A DNA stretch of 64,000 bases, from the NCBI GenBank assembly GCA_029718625.1, contig CM056377.1:98944998-99008997 (forward strand), in the 5' to 3' direction. This DNA comes from Synaphobranchus kaupii. Taxonomy: Eukaryota > Chordata > Actinopteri > Anguilliformes > Synaphobranchidae. Each line of letters starts with the position of its first letter. Position 1 is the first letter of the stretch. Made by a program: the position numbers and the translations under genes. The notes under the pieces were generated by a model. That model had not been told where the DNA came from. It was given only the letters and a program-made list of their open reading frames with translations, and did no database searches. Shown one piece after another: positions 10,501-24,600 of the stretch.

Positions 10501-12590
10501 ACTCTAAACTGGCATGCAAAGGAGGGAATAACAGGCTTCAGTACACCCACAAAATATATTCTATTCCTGATTCAAAACTACCTTTTATTTTCACATTAGC
10601 CTATTACATACCTTGATTCATAAGCACTAAGAATGCCTTGTAGCAATGCAGTTTTAATTGATTGTCAACATAGATCAAAAATATAATGCATGTGACTTTG
10701 CAAAGATATCGACTTGCTGCAGAATGATATCGCCCTCTAGTGACATTGATATTACATTACATCTTGTTTTGTTCCTACATGCAAGTACCTGACTGATCGT
10801 AAAAATAAAAAAGTCCTGAGAATCTGATCAATCTGTGAAGAACCACATACAAATGAGCAACCGTAATGAAGCTTCTTCTGAAGTAACTTAATGGAAGTTA
10901 CTACAGCAAAGGTTTGAAAAGAGACAAAGGTCAACACAGTGCAGTGGGGTACAATTAGCCATACAGCTCTGAATGAACCACCAACAATTCATTATTCCGT
11001 GCCGTTAACATGCACACTCTTTGAATGTCAAATCCTGAAGCATTAGTCTTAGTAAGACCACTCATCAAAAGCCTGCAGGAAGAAATGAAATCTTTAACAA
11101 AATCCTTTTCCACATCAATATGAACAGTATTTACACTTTACATGGTTGTTTTTTTTATGTCTGTCACAACCCTTCCATTCATATATTTAGACAATTTTTA
11201 TTTTTTTGTATTCTGTTATGTATTAGTTAGTCTGAATGCTCCCACTTATAGCTATATTTTTCAAGGTGGCATGGAAGATTTTGTTTGAATGTGGAAAGAC
11301 AAGTTGCTTACCCCAAAAACCCATCCTGGTATTTATATGCTGAATAAGCAATTAAGCACTTCACACAGTATATGGGCACATAATCTCACTTAATATGAAG
11401 CAAACAAAAAGAGGATGCTTTCAAGTCATGTTTGAACAGTAAATGAACCATCATTTCACAAGAGGCAAATCTGGCTGCGATTTTAATCAGAAATAGTTTC
11501 AACATAGGTCTGGAATGTAATCTAGAAGGTTGTCAAAGAAACAAAAATGAATAGGTGTTGAACTCTTTATTGTGCGATATGCAAACATCATGGTGTATAT
11601 CATTCCCATTTGATAAAAAAGGTTCTATAAAATACAATGCATGAAAGGTTCATTTCTGCACTCAAGCCTCTCTGTACCTTTAATATGACCCTAATATTTG
11701 CATTTGTGGAGGTTTGTGGCTTGTTCTCTTCACAAATCACATTTACATTCAAAGTCACCAAGTACAATTTTCTTTGTAACATCACAAGATTCAAGTCCTG
11801 TAGTTCTGTAGTCCTCCTCAAAAGTTATCCACACTCCACACATGGCTCTGAAGCTCCTCCCATAAAGAACCTCCCATTAGAGAGATGACAGAATAGTTCC
11901 AGGGCATTTCAGTAGTCACTTGCATTCGTTCAACCCGTTTTGTTTTATTCCAGTTTGTATTCACAGATATAGACAGCCAAATTTAATCTGCCACAAAATG
12001 AAGACAAACATGATTGTCTTCAGAAGATGAATAAGAGGGAAATGCAAAAAAAAAAAAAAAAAACCTTTGTGGTACAGTTTAAGTAAACTTATTGATATTA
12101 TAGGCAAATGTTTCATGTATTCCATGAGACAAAGAACAAAATATAGCCTAAACATTTACTAATTGTCATTTTAACTGCCCACCTATGCATTTAAAGACTG
12201 CTTAATTCAATTTGTAACACAACGTTGTAAACCATGCATCCAATATTCCAGATTTTTCATGCAGTTCACTCTTAAAAGGCACCCAAACTCAATCCAGTTA
12301 CGCATGTCATACTAAACAAATCCTATTGTCCTCCTTGCATTATAAAACTTCCCAACTCGGTTGAAAATGAGTCATCCCTCATATCTGACCTCTTGTTCAA
12401 AACAACTGTAACCTGCAAACTATTGCAGCACAAATATATTACACAGTCCATATAATCATAGTGTGAAGAAATGTCTTCTTCAAATGATGGAACTTAATTT
12501 TAGGAGACTTAAATTAACAGATATTACTAAATTTATGACCTGACTTTCACGCAACTTAAAACCACACATACAGAAAATATACTACCACCA
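7576..12590. other. No gene recognised
   Basis: About 5 kb of unique-looking AT-rich sequence. The longest open frame (9944-10447, 167 codons, plus) shows no known domain and is rich in residues expected of random frames. The stretch lies downstream of the UHMK1 stop; a very long UHMK1 3' untranslated region, as reported in mammals, could reach towards it, but no end site could be fixed. Confidence 0.4.
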
Positions 12591-12593
12591 TCA

Positions 12594-12596
<3 letters not shown>

Positions 12597-12644
<48 letters not shown>
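12597..12644. repeat. (TA)n microsatellite
   Basis: Uninterrupted TA dinucleotides directly abut the left end of the Tc1 derivative at 12645. The array supplied the TA target for that insertion. Confidence 0.95.
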
Positions 12645-12647
<3 letters not shown>

Positions 12648-13186
12648 TGCCTGGCCAAAAAAAAAGTCGCACACTCCAATATTTTGTTGGACCGTCCTTA
12701 ACTTTGATTATGGCGCACATTCGTCGTGGCATTGTTTTGACAACCTTATGCAACGTCACAACATTTATTTCCGTCCAGTTGCATTCATTTTTGGCCAAGA
12801 TCTTGTATTGACGACGGGAGAGTCGAACCACTCCGTAACGTTTTCTCCAGCACATCCCAAAGACTTTCAATGGGGTTAAGCTCAGGACTCTGGTGGCCAA
12901 TTCATGTGTGAAAATGATTCCTCATGCTCCCTGAACCACTCTTTCACAATTTGAGCCCAATGAATCTTGGCATTGTCATCCTGGAATATGCCCATTGATG
13001 GGATAACCTGGTCATTCAGTACATTCAGGTACTCAGCTGACTTAATTTTATTGCTGCATAACGTTGCTGATCCTAGACCTGACCAATTGAAGCAACCCCA
13101 GATCATAACACTGCCTCCAGAGGCTTGTACAGTGGGCACTATGCATGACGGGTGCAACGGCGACTTTTTTTTTTGGCCAGGCAGTG
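12645..13186 (-). mobile_element. Tc1-like deletion derivative with transposase C-terminal half
   Basis: Terminal inverted repeats CACTGCCTGGCCAAAAAAAA and its complement at 13161-13186 are flanked by TA. Read on the minus strand, decayed transposase text includes [34 protein letters not shown] and the continuation [14 protein letters not shown], so the catalytic D and E regions remain with at least one frame break. The N-terminal DNA-binding half is missing. At 542 bp it is a non-autonomous internal-deletion copy that sits inside a TA/TATG microsatellite. Confidence 0.88.
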
Positions 13187-13996
<810 letters not shown>

Positions 13997-15949
13997 GTAG
14001 ATCACAGTATCCTACAAACCTGACTGTCAGTATGCCAAGAAGGCTTCCGCTAACTTACATAAAACCTAATTATATTTAATTTATGAAACCTTTTTGCCTG
14101 CTTAGCTGCAACCACCAGGGGAAGGGCAGGGAGGTCAGGCTTATACATTATAAACAGCACCTGGACTTGACTTTGATGAAGAAAGGAGGGGGGAAATTTA
14201 CTATCATTATCCAAGAGGTTAATATTGAAAAGGATAGATCTGCAGCCAAGGTGAAATCGAACCTTTGAGACGTATGCTGCAAAGGCAGCCGGCTTCTTTT
14301 TCCACAGAGGCAAATTATCAATGAGTAGCCAGCATCACCTAGCTTGGGTGAAAGTTTTCATTTCTTTACAAAGTGTCACTCATAACCATCTTGCTCACAG
14401 TTAGCAAATGGGAAATATCACAACATTCAGTGCAAGAAACTTATTTTATTTTTTTATCCATCTTATCTCACCCATATGCGCTGCACGCCAACCAGAATTC
14501 TCCCTCAGTAAACACAAGGCCTCTCCTGACATTTGCTCTGTCTGTAAGGTCTGTAAACAAGGCTGAATGACAAAATGACAATTATACACCTACCCTGGCA
14601 GTAAACTCCCTCACAGGTATAAAATAAGTTCAGGAATTGACTCCCGGCCCAAGTCTATTCTCTTCTATAATTCAACTGACATTTACTGTTGGAGAGTTCA
14701 GCAGCGGGCCATAAGAAAGAAAGACAAGGTTACAAGTTTCCATTTTGGCACTTACTGCATCTCAAAGCATAAAAAGCAGTATAAACATGGAAGGGTGCTA
14801 TTACTAAACAGAGGCATGAGAGACTTTTGTACATTAATAATTCAGCCAGGAACTTTACCGATATATTTGAGGCGCAAAAAATAGCAGATTTTATACATGT
14901 ATGCAATGTGATGGGTTTCAGTCTCAGTCTTCTGAATATAAAGGTCAAAACACAACACATGCACCCGAGTGTCAAGTATAAATTGTGTTACTGTGTTATT
15001 TATCAGTGCTATACAAGCAATCATTAGCTTTTGCACCTCCAAAGAAAAACTCTCATTATCTCGACACTCCCATTCCAGACAGCTGGAACTACAAAAAATG
15101 TACCATTCATAATTTACCTCAGTAAATGCATTAGAATCACAAATCCCTCACATTACAAGTCTTTAAGGCCTACAGATGCATGGTGTTTACTGTGGCAGAG
15201 TGTTTCTATGGGTTAAGGGCTTATTTTGTGCTTCTTGAACCTTGTAACTCACAGATTGGACACAACAGATCTTCAGGCTAACAAAATGTCATGTAAAATT
15301 AGCATCAAACGCTATCACATTAATGGAACCTGTATGAGTAAACACAGTGCTTCTTGCAGCTTGCCGTACAATGTACAAGGAAAGTGCTATATTCAGTGTT
15401 TTTAGTGTTTATATACAGGGAACAAACAGAAATACCATTACTGGTTATTATATAATGCATTGTTTGAAGTGTATTCACCAGTAGAATGGTAACCCATTTT
15501 CAGTTATTTCAGTCTATAAAACTGCACTAGAAATAAACACCTGCCATAGCATTGATCTCAGGCAAACACACTGAAGTAAAGGCAGAGTTTTGCTCTACGT
15601 ACACACATCTTGGCCACATGAACCCACTCTAATGTCTCTCTCTTTCATGTCACGATTTCAACCCCGTTTTACTCAAATGCAATAAACCAGTTTAACCTGA
15701 TGAGCAGCTTCGAGTGCAGTCCTTTCATTCATGTAAAAACAGGTTTTCTGAAATGCCCACCTGCCACAGCCAGTTCCCCTGAAAACTTTCACAGCGAAGC
15801 TTGTGACTCAGGGCATGTCAGACACCCATTCAGAATATTACCCAAAACCATGCATGACTTTTTTAATGCGTGTATATACATTTCACTTAGATATTTAGAT
15901 ATCACAGCAGTGTTTTCACAAAAAGACCATTACCACAGGAAACTGTAGT
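13997..15949. other. No gene recognised
   Basis: AT-rich non-coding sequence without recognisable exons or repeat ends. Open frames are all below 90 codons and lack known motifs. Confidence 0.4.
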
Positions 15950-15953
15950 TTAA

Positions 15954-17271
15954 AGGGATAGTTTGGAATTTTGGACATAATGTCTCAATTACGACTTACC
16001 CATGATGTAGTTGATTGATGGAAACCATTTTCAGATAATTCCATGCTGTCCCTTCTTTTGGACATACACACATTGCTAATGCTAACGCAACTCTAAGGTA
16101 TCGAGTAGCATCCACTACCAAACGCACTTAAACACTCCACAGTGCACCCAAAGCAAATAAAATACAACGACAGTCTATCGGGTTATTTTCAGTGATTACA
16201 CCATCATTTTTCAAGTCAAACTATCGTTGAATCCTTTACTTTGTGCTCACCTAAATTCTCTGTGGAAGTACGGAGTTAGTTTAGTAGGTAACGTAAAGTA
16301 GCCTATAGCTCTGCCGTCGTATGTCGTGCTGGCCAAAAACAATATAGCGCGTGTGAAAGAATCAGACCCGTAGTATTATTAGCTAACGTTCAGGTAAGAT
16401 GGTATTTCGGTGTGTATTTCAAGGTTATTCAAATCATGTAAAAAAATGGGCACCACAAAGTTTTCACTGATTTCCAGTGGAAGATCAACAAATAAAACAG
16501 CTGTGGCTCCTTGCTGCTCGCATGGATGTCAACACACCAATTGAGACTCTAAAAAAGTGAAAAGTGTGTAGTGACCATTTCACGGAGGATGACTATGTGA
16601 AAATCAAAAAAGGACGGTCGGGACACCCTCTACTGAAGGAGACTGCTGTGCCATCACCTGTTTTTCTTCATGCACCGAAAACAACTGACGAGCAGGTAAC
16701 TAATAAATGATTGTATGCGTGATCTATCTATTCAATTTAGCTAGCTAGTTGCCACGAATGGGAAGTCATGCAAATTGGTAGCCAGTGTGCTTGTATATGC
16801 TGTGTTATTCTGTAGCATGTTCATGTTTAGCTGACTTGTTGTCTACCAAATATGTAACTTTACGGCAAAACGGATTGTGTCGGCAACTGTAGAGTACAGC
16901 AGATAGCCTACAGGCAGATACCCTGGCTAATCTACAGCTAGCTCCGCTGCCGTACTTCCACAGAGAATTTAGGTGAGCACAAAGTTAAAGGATTCAACGA
17001 TAGTTTGACTTGAAAAATGATGGTATAATCACTGAAAATAACCCCGATAGACTGTTGTCGTATTTTATTTGCTTTGGGTGCACTGTGGAGTGTTTAAGTG
17101 CGCTTGGTAGTGGATGCTACCAGATACCTTAGAGTTGCGCTAGCATTAGCAATGTGTGTATGTCCAAAAGAAGGGACAGCATGGAATTATCTGAAAATGG
17201 TTTCCATCAATCAACTACATCATGGGTAAGTCGTAATGGAGACATTATGTCCAAAATTCCGAACTATCCCT
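15954..17271 (+). mobile_element. TTAA-flanked DNA transposon with long inverted ends (Kolobok-like)
   Basis: The element begins AGGGATAGTTTGGAATTTTG and ends with the near complement CAAAATTCCGAACTATCCCT. TTAA lies directly outside both ends (15950-15953 and 17272-17275). The terminal inverted repeats are about 320 bp each (15954-16273 and 16950-17271). The core contains a degenerate THAP-domain exon (16399-16695). TTAA duplication plus a THAP domain points to the Kolobok superfamily; piggyBac also uses TTAA but lacks THAP. At 1.3 kb it cannot hold a full transposase and is an internally deleted copy. Confidence 0.8.
16399..16695 (+). pseudogene. Broken THAP-domain exon of a transposase
   Basis: The single frame from ATG at 16399 reads MVFRCVFQGYSNHVKKW..., then LWLLAARMD, then KVCSDHFTEDDYV. 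The order C...(C), LW and C-x2-H (VCSDHF) is the THAP zinc-binding DNA-binding fold. The second cysteine appears replaced by tyrosine at GGTTATTCA, and two in-frame TGA stops occur at 16468-16470 and 16558-16560. All three defects look like single transitions, so the frame itself is kept. The stretch ends ACTGACGAGCAG|GTAACT, a good splice donor, which suggests it was exon 1 of a spliced transposase gene. The DNA-binding half only; no catalytic part remains. Confidence 0.82.
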
Positions 17272-18329
17272 TTAATATTTTGTTCTGCGGTGGCTGTGAA
17301 TAAAATCAACACATTCGTAACCACAAATTCACACTTAGGATGTTGCATTCTCAAAGCTATATTTCATTAATCAACAATTCAAAAGGCTTACTGAATACAC
17401 CTCGGAGGATTTCAGAATCACTTGCCAGTCAGAGAGACAAAACGAGAACGCAAGAGGAAATGTAACCCTGAAACACCTCAACCATGAGCTAAATTCACTG
17501 ACCCTTATCTTTTGATGTCTGGTGTAATTGCATTTTCAAAAGCACAAAATTTAAAATGTCCATTTTAATGTTTCATTATGGGTATGTTATAAAAACCCTA
17601 CAACAGATACCGTTCCTGTCACATCAAAGCTTTGTCACACATTTGTCTCAGAAGTTTATTTTTTGTTGTAACTTTCAAAAATTTTCCATTTTAGTAATAA
17701 ATAAACACAAACTCCACTATAGACTATTATGCATTATTAAAAATATATATACTACAGAGAACTCCTAAAGCAGGGGGAATAAATTATAATGCCTTTAAGG
17801 AAGTACAATCTTGATTAATTTCCCTACTGAAACTTTCCCTACTAAAGATTATACTGATTTGAATGAGAGGATATCTTAGGTTTTCACTTGCCAAAATGTG
17901 TTTTGAATTTCCTGCTGAACCTCCCAATCTGCTGCAGGTAGTGCTTCAGACACAAGGAACACATTTTACCAGTGCATTTACGGTAATTGTTTTGAGCTGC
18001 TCTCACGTATAAAGGACACTTCCTCATACTCTTCAGAGGCTTGCATCTATAAAATTCCCTGCAGCATGAGGCACAGTGCCATGCTCTCCACTTATTACTT
18101 AAAGAGGTATATCAGCCTCTCTCTTCCTCTTGTTCTGTCACATAGGTATTGCCTGACAAAATATTGGACTAGGAGTGGTGAGAGAAAATGATGGGTGTTA
18201 ATGGCAGGAGCCCACTGTACACCACAGGCAGTAAAAGGATTTCAATTAGATTATTCATTACATCAATCCTGCAGTAACAAATTCACATTTAAATAAAAAT
18301 AAATCCAATGTTCATCATCCGATTGTGAG

Positions 18330-18620
18330 AAACACTGATCAGGACTGGAAAAAATCCAGGTTTAAAGATGGATTCTCCCCATTTTCTGCTATATAGGTTT
18401 TTACTAGATAGCTTTTTAATATTGTTGAGCAGGATAGTGGGTCATACAAGGCCAGCGCTGAAATAAGTTGCATTTTCTGAGGATCATAAAATCCGTTTGA
18501 GGGTGTACTTACTTTTTCACATGACTGTAGCTGTAAAAAGAAATACAAGGAAGAACGGCTCTGTAATAAAATAATTTCTGTCACATAATTCTACGTTAAG
18601 ATATACAATATTATTGACTT
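18330..18620. repeat. Unclassified dispersed repeat, copy 1
   Basis: It shares several blocks with 20065-20405 in the same order and orientation: GAGAAACAC..., TTGTTGAGCAGGATA, CAGCGCTGAAATA, GTTGCATTTTCTGAGGATCA and TAGCTGTAAAAA...ATACAAGGAAG. This copy has GGGTGTACTTACTTTTTCAC where the other has a different ~55-bp segment. Confidence 0.65.
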
Positions 18621-20064
18621 GTACCAATGACAATAAACCCAATATTCCACCTAGCATAACCTGCCAGGTATACTGTGGCAAAACTGCTGTCCTCGACTAT
18701 TCAGGTGTGTCTTGGCAGCACCACTGAACTCCCTGATAGCATATTACAAGAGGCCAATACAATTCTATATCTCTTGGAAATCTCTAGAAAAAGCGTCTCA
18801 CCTCTTCCCACAAAAGTATAATTTGTGCTTTCAAATCATGCCATTCCAAAAAAATATTTAATCCAAATTGTTTAATCTAACACCAGATAAAAACAATTCA
18901 CAGCAATTTCACTTTGGCCGTAAGGTCATCACAATTTCCAAATAAGCATAAAGTATAAAATTTCTATATTCAGTTTTCTGATAAAATCACTTAGAGAGGT
19001 GTAGGTCAGAATAAGGTACAATGCACATCTGGTAGTTGCACAGCTTGGCAGTTGACCATCTTACAACAACATATGTGCAGTTAAAAGGTAAACCAAAAGA
19101 AGACTAACAGAAACTGTGTGCTCTTTATCAAATACTTCAGCAGCATTCCACCACAGATGTGCGTAATTAAGGAAAAGAAAAAACGGTGTGCAACCACTTA
19201 CTGAAGCCAAAAACAACAGCACCAGCATTTCCACCGATCACAACTTACAGGAGCTCGGTGTTTTTAAATAGAATCTTGAGAGGCTTTTAGAAACCCTGTG
19301 ACAGGCAATAGCCACAGCTACTCAACAAGTCTGCATCTGTACGCTTCTGGATCTGTTACACACCCAAAGGGACGGAACGTTAAGGGTTTAGCTCCACTAA
19401 AGTTAGGAAGACGTACTTCTCAGAGGGTCATCACATCCTCCTACTCATAATGTGCAGCCCACCTCTCTGGACCTGATCTGTCCAACACTGCATCTAGGAA
19501 AAAAGACTGCCAGCCTGATATCCCTTCATAAAACAACTTTGCATTGTGCTGTTCGCATCCCTTGTACGTACACGTCTGCAAGTGCATGCATGTTGTCAGT
19601 CGGTCATTAACACTAAGGACATAGAGCCCAGACACAGATTGGCCATGCAGAACAAGGGACATATTACACTTCTCCACAAGTCTAAAAAGGTTCAAGCACT
19701 TTTAATGACAGCCACCGACCGGCATGCTTAAATCTAGAAAGAAACCTTGAAAATATGAGCTAAAGTATCAACGTCACGTCATCATTCGTAAAGAATGCCA
19801 AGTCCCGATCGGATCTTGGCAAACAAGGAATACTTTCAATTACTCAGCAAAATGACAGCATTTACAGAATAGGCTGGCAAATGTTTCCAATTATTCACAT
19901 ACCAACTACCGAAAAGACAAGTGTGCAGATGGCGTCCTGTGCCACAACCTTATGAATATTCCCTTATTACGCAGCATGAAGGCATTTGGTTTTACAAGCC
20001 ACCCACAAAGATGAGACAGCGGATCATGCGATCATGTGGAGGGGTTGCCTGCTATAAAGATTTG

Positions 20065-20405
20065 TGAGAAACACAGATGAAAACTGGAAAAAAATCCGGA
20101 TTTAAAGAAAAGATTCCCATTTTCAGCATTTCTACAACGCTTTTTTTCTTCTTTTTTTTTTACTATTGTTGAGCAGGATATTGGGTTATACAAGGTCAGC
20201 GCTGAAATATGTTGCATTTTCTGAGGATCATAAAATCCCCAGATACATCTGTAACAGTTGCGCAGTATTCTATTCAGGCCAGGCCAAATCCAGACATAGC
20301 TGTAAAAACAATACAAGGAAGGGACGACTTCTGGGAGCTGCTCTGTTATAAAATGGATTCTGTCATGTAATTCTATATTAAAATACGAAATATAATAGAC
20401 ATGTA
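20065..20405. repeat. Unclassified dispersed repeat, copy 2
   Basis: Diverged partner of 18330-18620, 1.7 kb away. Shared flanks but a different middle segment and a poly-T interruption (about 20141-20160) argue for two old copies of one repeat or a local duplication followed by separate rearrangement. Confidence 0.65.
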
Positions 20406-21478
20406 TCACAGAATAATGAAAAGATAATTTTTGAAAATAGTTTAAATCGAACTTGTGCTCTCAGTATTTCAGCAAGCAGCAAGTTATACAAAGATGGTGC
20501 TCATGGTACCTTTGGAATTCAAGTTTTCAGCAAATTATTTAATAGAAAATATGTAAAAAGTATGGACGAGACAAAAATGTATGATTTTATGCATTTTTAG
20601 AAAGTCCTACCTAATCAAAATTCTAAAAATCACCCTGAACACTTGTGTGCAATTTAAGGAGATTAGAAAAGTGGTACTAGGGGAAATATTTTACCAGTAT
20701 TACTGAAGTGTTTGGGAATCTACAACAACATTCCTGGAGATAACCAGTGCCACTGCAACCAAAAAGTAAACTCATAACTGAGAACAATACTTTTGTTGGA
20801 TTTGTTCCTCTATGGCTGAGCTCTGCTGAAGCAAAACACATACCCCAATTCTACAGGAGCAGCACTGGGACACACAGCAGCAACTAGTTTGCATTAACAT
20901 CGATGCAGTCAGTGTGATGATGTAAATAACCAGAACAGTGATAAACTAATAAAAGGATAAACTAGCTTGACTTTGGTACCAGTTCCTGTCTCTAACAACG
21001 GAAAAAGAAACTTAATTATCCTTTTGATAAAAGGCACCTCTCCTTTGTGAATCAATCTCACCATTTGATAATGTACTCTTATGCTCTTCAGATGGATACT
21101 GCCACCAATATGAGTTTGTTTTTTTTTTTTAACAAATCTAACACAATAAATTGTGATATACGTTCAAGGCTAAGAAAATGATAGGCTTTGGAACTATATA
21201 ACCTATAGCTCTGCTACACAAAATGCAAACCACTGCACTCTTGGAGGAAAAGCCTTCCATGGTACAGTGTAAAGCAGATATTTTCAATATGCACACCATG
21301 ATAGGAGGTTATTTGCATGTGTCATACTACTAATTTGATAGTAATGTTGACTTGATTTCCTCATAATGGCTGATCAGTGCAAACTGGATGATCTAAAACT
21401 GAAAAACACTTGCAATGTGGTCTGCATAAGAGAAGATTTAGGTTGCTCTGAGGGCCTTGCATGATTGCGTTTGCAGAT

Positions 21479-21625
21479 TTACTGTACTGTTTGGTATAAG
21501 TACCCCCTCTTATAGGCACTCAACGGGTAGAAAGTGGCCACAACAAACTTCCCATCAAATGTTCGTCCTGTCAGCAATCTCTGGGCTTCTTTGGAGTCAC
21601 CAGCATTTGCATACTCAACAAAAAC
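21479..21625 (-). CDS. uhmk1: UHMK1 coding exon 8 (UHM, stop)
   Basis: 49 codons including TAA at 21479-21481. It encodes [10 protein letters not shown]...[26 protein letters not shown], the second half of the U2AF homology motif. An upstream acceptor TTCCAG is seen. The final residues TVQ replace the mammalian TLL. Confidence 0.96.
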   Translation of the reverse strand, partial: VFVEYANAGDSKEAQRLLTGRTFDGKFVVATFYPLSAYKRGYLYQTVQ

Positions 21626-24600
21626 CTGGAATGAAGAGATTTATGCCATATTAGAAGGATTATTGTAAGTAATCTAATAATACATTTTCATATTCCTCTT
21701 TCAAACAAAACATAAAAAAGTAGCTTTTTCTGAGAATGTTGATCTACATGAAAAAGAAACATGGAGCCACACTACATTGGGAAATAAGTCTTACCTGGCC
21801 TTTGCCTGGATTTTCCTTTGGGATCAACAGAGAAATAACAGCCCCATATTTCTGGCATTCCTCCTTCATGTCCTCCACAATGTCTGTAAAAATGAGGGTA
21901 AGTGTCGTTATTGAGGCTTTCTTGGGCCTTTTTGACCAATGTCATGTGATGAACTGCCATTTACATGACCAAGAATTCTCTTGGTCAAAATAAACCAGAT
22001 CACAAACACTTTCTTACGAGAAGAAAAAGAAAGATGGATGCAACAGCAGAGCGATGCTCCTTCTCATACATTATGCCATTAGCAGAGAGACATTATTTAC
22101 ATTTCCACTCCCCCACCTTCATATTCCTCTTCATTGTAGAGGTGACTGTCATCAATGATATTAAGCAGTCTGAGGACAGGTGTGGGAAGCATGACCAGAT
22201 CTTCAATATGAGGAGCTAAAAACAAACAACAAAAAGCCTTCAAGTGCAATGTGTTACACATCTATATGCATTATTGCTACAGTTATGTCAGAGCCAGGAG
22301 CCATTCATATTTTTTAAGATGTTCTGCACCTAAGGAATTCTTTGCAGGATGGTCTGCTATGAGTTAGATTTATTTTGTGAGTATTTGCACACATACCAAA
22401 AGGAATACTGAAGAATGGGCTAGATAGGGCCGTCTCTGCTGTGCTTCTGTGTTTGGGGTCATTGTGGAGCATGCTGAAAGAAAAATGTTCCAACAATAAA
22501 GGAATGCAACTCAGTTGCATGCAGCAAAAGTTTTAATGGGTGAACAATGTAACCATGTGATTTCAAAACACTCCTGGTCACGAAAAAGGAATTGAGCTTC
22601 AAAGTGAAAATAAATATTCACATTTTTCAACAGTTTGAGATTCTTACCTTTTAATAAGGTCTCTAAGGTGATACACTGGGATGGCGGGACAAACCACAAT
22701 TTTACTGGCGAAGATGTGGTCTATTATTGTAGAATTATTATCCTATAGCAAAAAATAACATGTAACCATAAATCTTACATTTGAAAGACAATTTATGTGT
22801 TTATCTGGAGAATGCTGTGTCATTGGTAAATGTAAGGACAAATGTCTTCACAATTGACACCACATGCCAATGTACATAAATTCATCTGCCTACAAACAGT
22901 ATGTTTCTCAGACATTGGTGCTGAAATATTGAATATTGAACTATTGAATCAACTCTTTGGTAGACTATTGCATGCACCCTCTTCTAATACTAAAGCAGCT
23001 GAATAAGGGTTGTTACACTCGTTTAAATATCATTCATCACACACAAAACTGTCTGTGCCAATCAAAAACACACTAAAACTGAAATTGTATATCTAAAAAA
23101 AAACTTCAGAAAGTGAACCCCTTTAAAGCTGAATTGTGAACTTGATAAAATAGTGCCATTGCTGATGCAGTACTTAGGTAACTATATTAATTCGGCAATG
23201 GCTCCACACTCCTACAATGTGCACTAACCTTCCATTCCTGAGATCGAACAGTGTCTTTCAGTTTAATTCCTGAGAACATCTCCAATAAAACGATTCCAAG
23301 ACTCCACAGGTCAATGGCTGATGTGCAGCCAGCATCGCCTTCCAGCCCGGCCTGAGCCATGGAGTTCTGCAGGTCCGCCTCCGGGGCCCGGTAGCCATCT
23401 GTCTGTATGTATTTCACATCCTGCAAACAAGAATATGACAAGCGGAGTGAGGGCCTGAAGCTGAAATCTAATACCCCATTCACATTACAGAGTTGAGACA
23501 GGTTCAAATGACAAAATCCCCACATTGCAGATCTGAATATTTATTAACTCCTTTGCGCAGATGCCTAGTGACCAAGATGCCGGCACCAAGATTTTGCTCA
23601 ACTGAGACATTCGTTGCTCCTGCAGCCAAACTATTAATGGAAACCTCAAACTCTGTGTTTTACCTTTATTAGTACACGATTCGTGACAACTCTGCAGAAT
23701 ACTGAGTTTCTAAGTATCACTATTTTCCCGTAGCAAGTCCATTTAACAATCAACCCCCGACCCAGTCTATACCTACCCATGCATGACATAGTGGACAATA
23801 GAGTCTATGTGTGAGTTCATAAATATATTTATTTTATCGTATAAAATTAGAATTCCATCATAGCAACAAGATAAACCCAACAATAGCCTGATCGTATGTC
23901 AAAAAAGCAATGAAAAGCCCTGCTCACTCAAATGCAAAATAAACGTGAAATTATTGTGTCATATTGTACTATAGATAGGCCTATCTGCTACTAAATATGA
24001 AATAAATATATAATCCTACCATTGGTTTTAAGCATAGAGATGTCCCTTTCAAAATTCAGTGGTCATTTATTGTCTTGGACAATCTGTTTGAGAAATACAC
24101 ACCAGTTTAGCTCGTTAATACACAACAACGAACGTCTGTGCACAACACCCATATACTGTACCTGCAGCTCTTAAGTATTTCACGTGATTCGGATTTTATT
24201 CACAACTGTTTTATCCGATAGAGTATATCCTTTTGAACAGTGGGATGCTTTGACCAATAATTTGCAGACCAGCGTAACATAATTTTTTAATCTAGTCAAT
24301 GTACTATTACGCAAACAGTTAAAGAAAATACATTCGCTGACGGGTGTTTTTCTTCCGCGATATGAAAAAAAGTACTGCTTGTAATTCATGGTTCTTCTCA
24401 CTGACTACATAGCCTATGTAGCCTACGTTCGCTTTTCCACTCGATCACTGTCTTGTCTAGTAGGCTATGTTAGATATGGTTATTCTCGCATTCTGAGTGC
24501 ATTTTATACACCGTAGTGTAAACATTCATTGCTCAGTCGTGTTTTGATGTACCGACTTTTCATTGAAGCTCGAACATTCGGCAGCATTTCCCTGTTGTGG

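Larger units (their letters stand above)
17276..21478 (-). other. Region downstream of UHMK1 stop; possible 3' untranslated region
   Basis: No exon is recognised. Mammalian UHMK1 transcripts have a 3' untranslated region of several kilobases, so part of this AT-rich stretch may be transcribed on the minus strand. That is inference; no single polyadenylation signal can be singled out. Two related copies of an unclassified repeat lie at 18330-18620 and 20065-20405. Confidence 0.35.
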
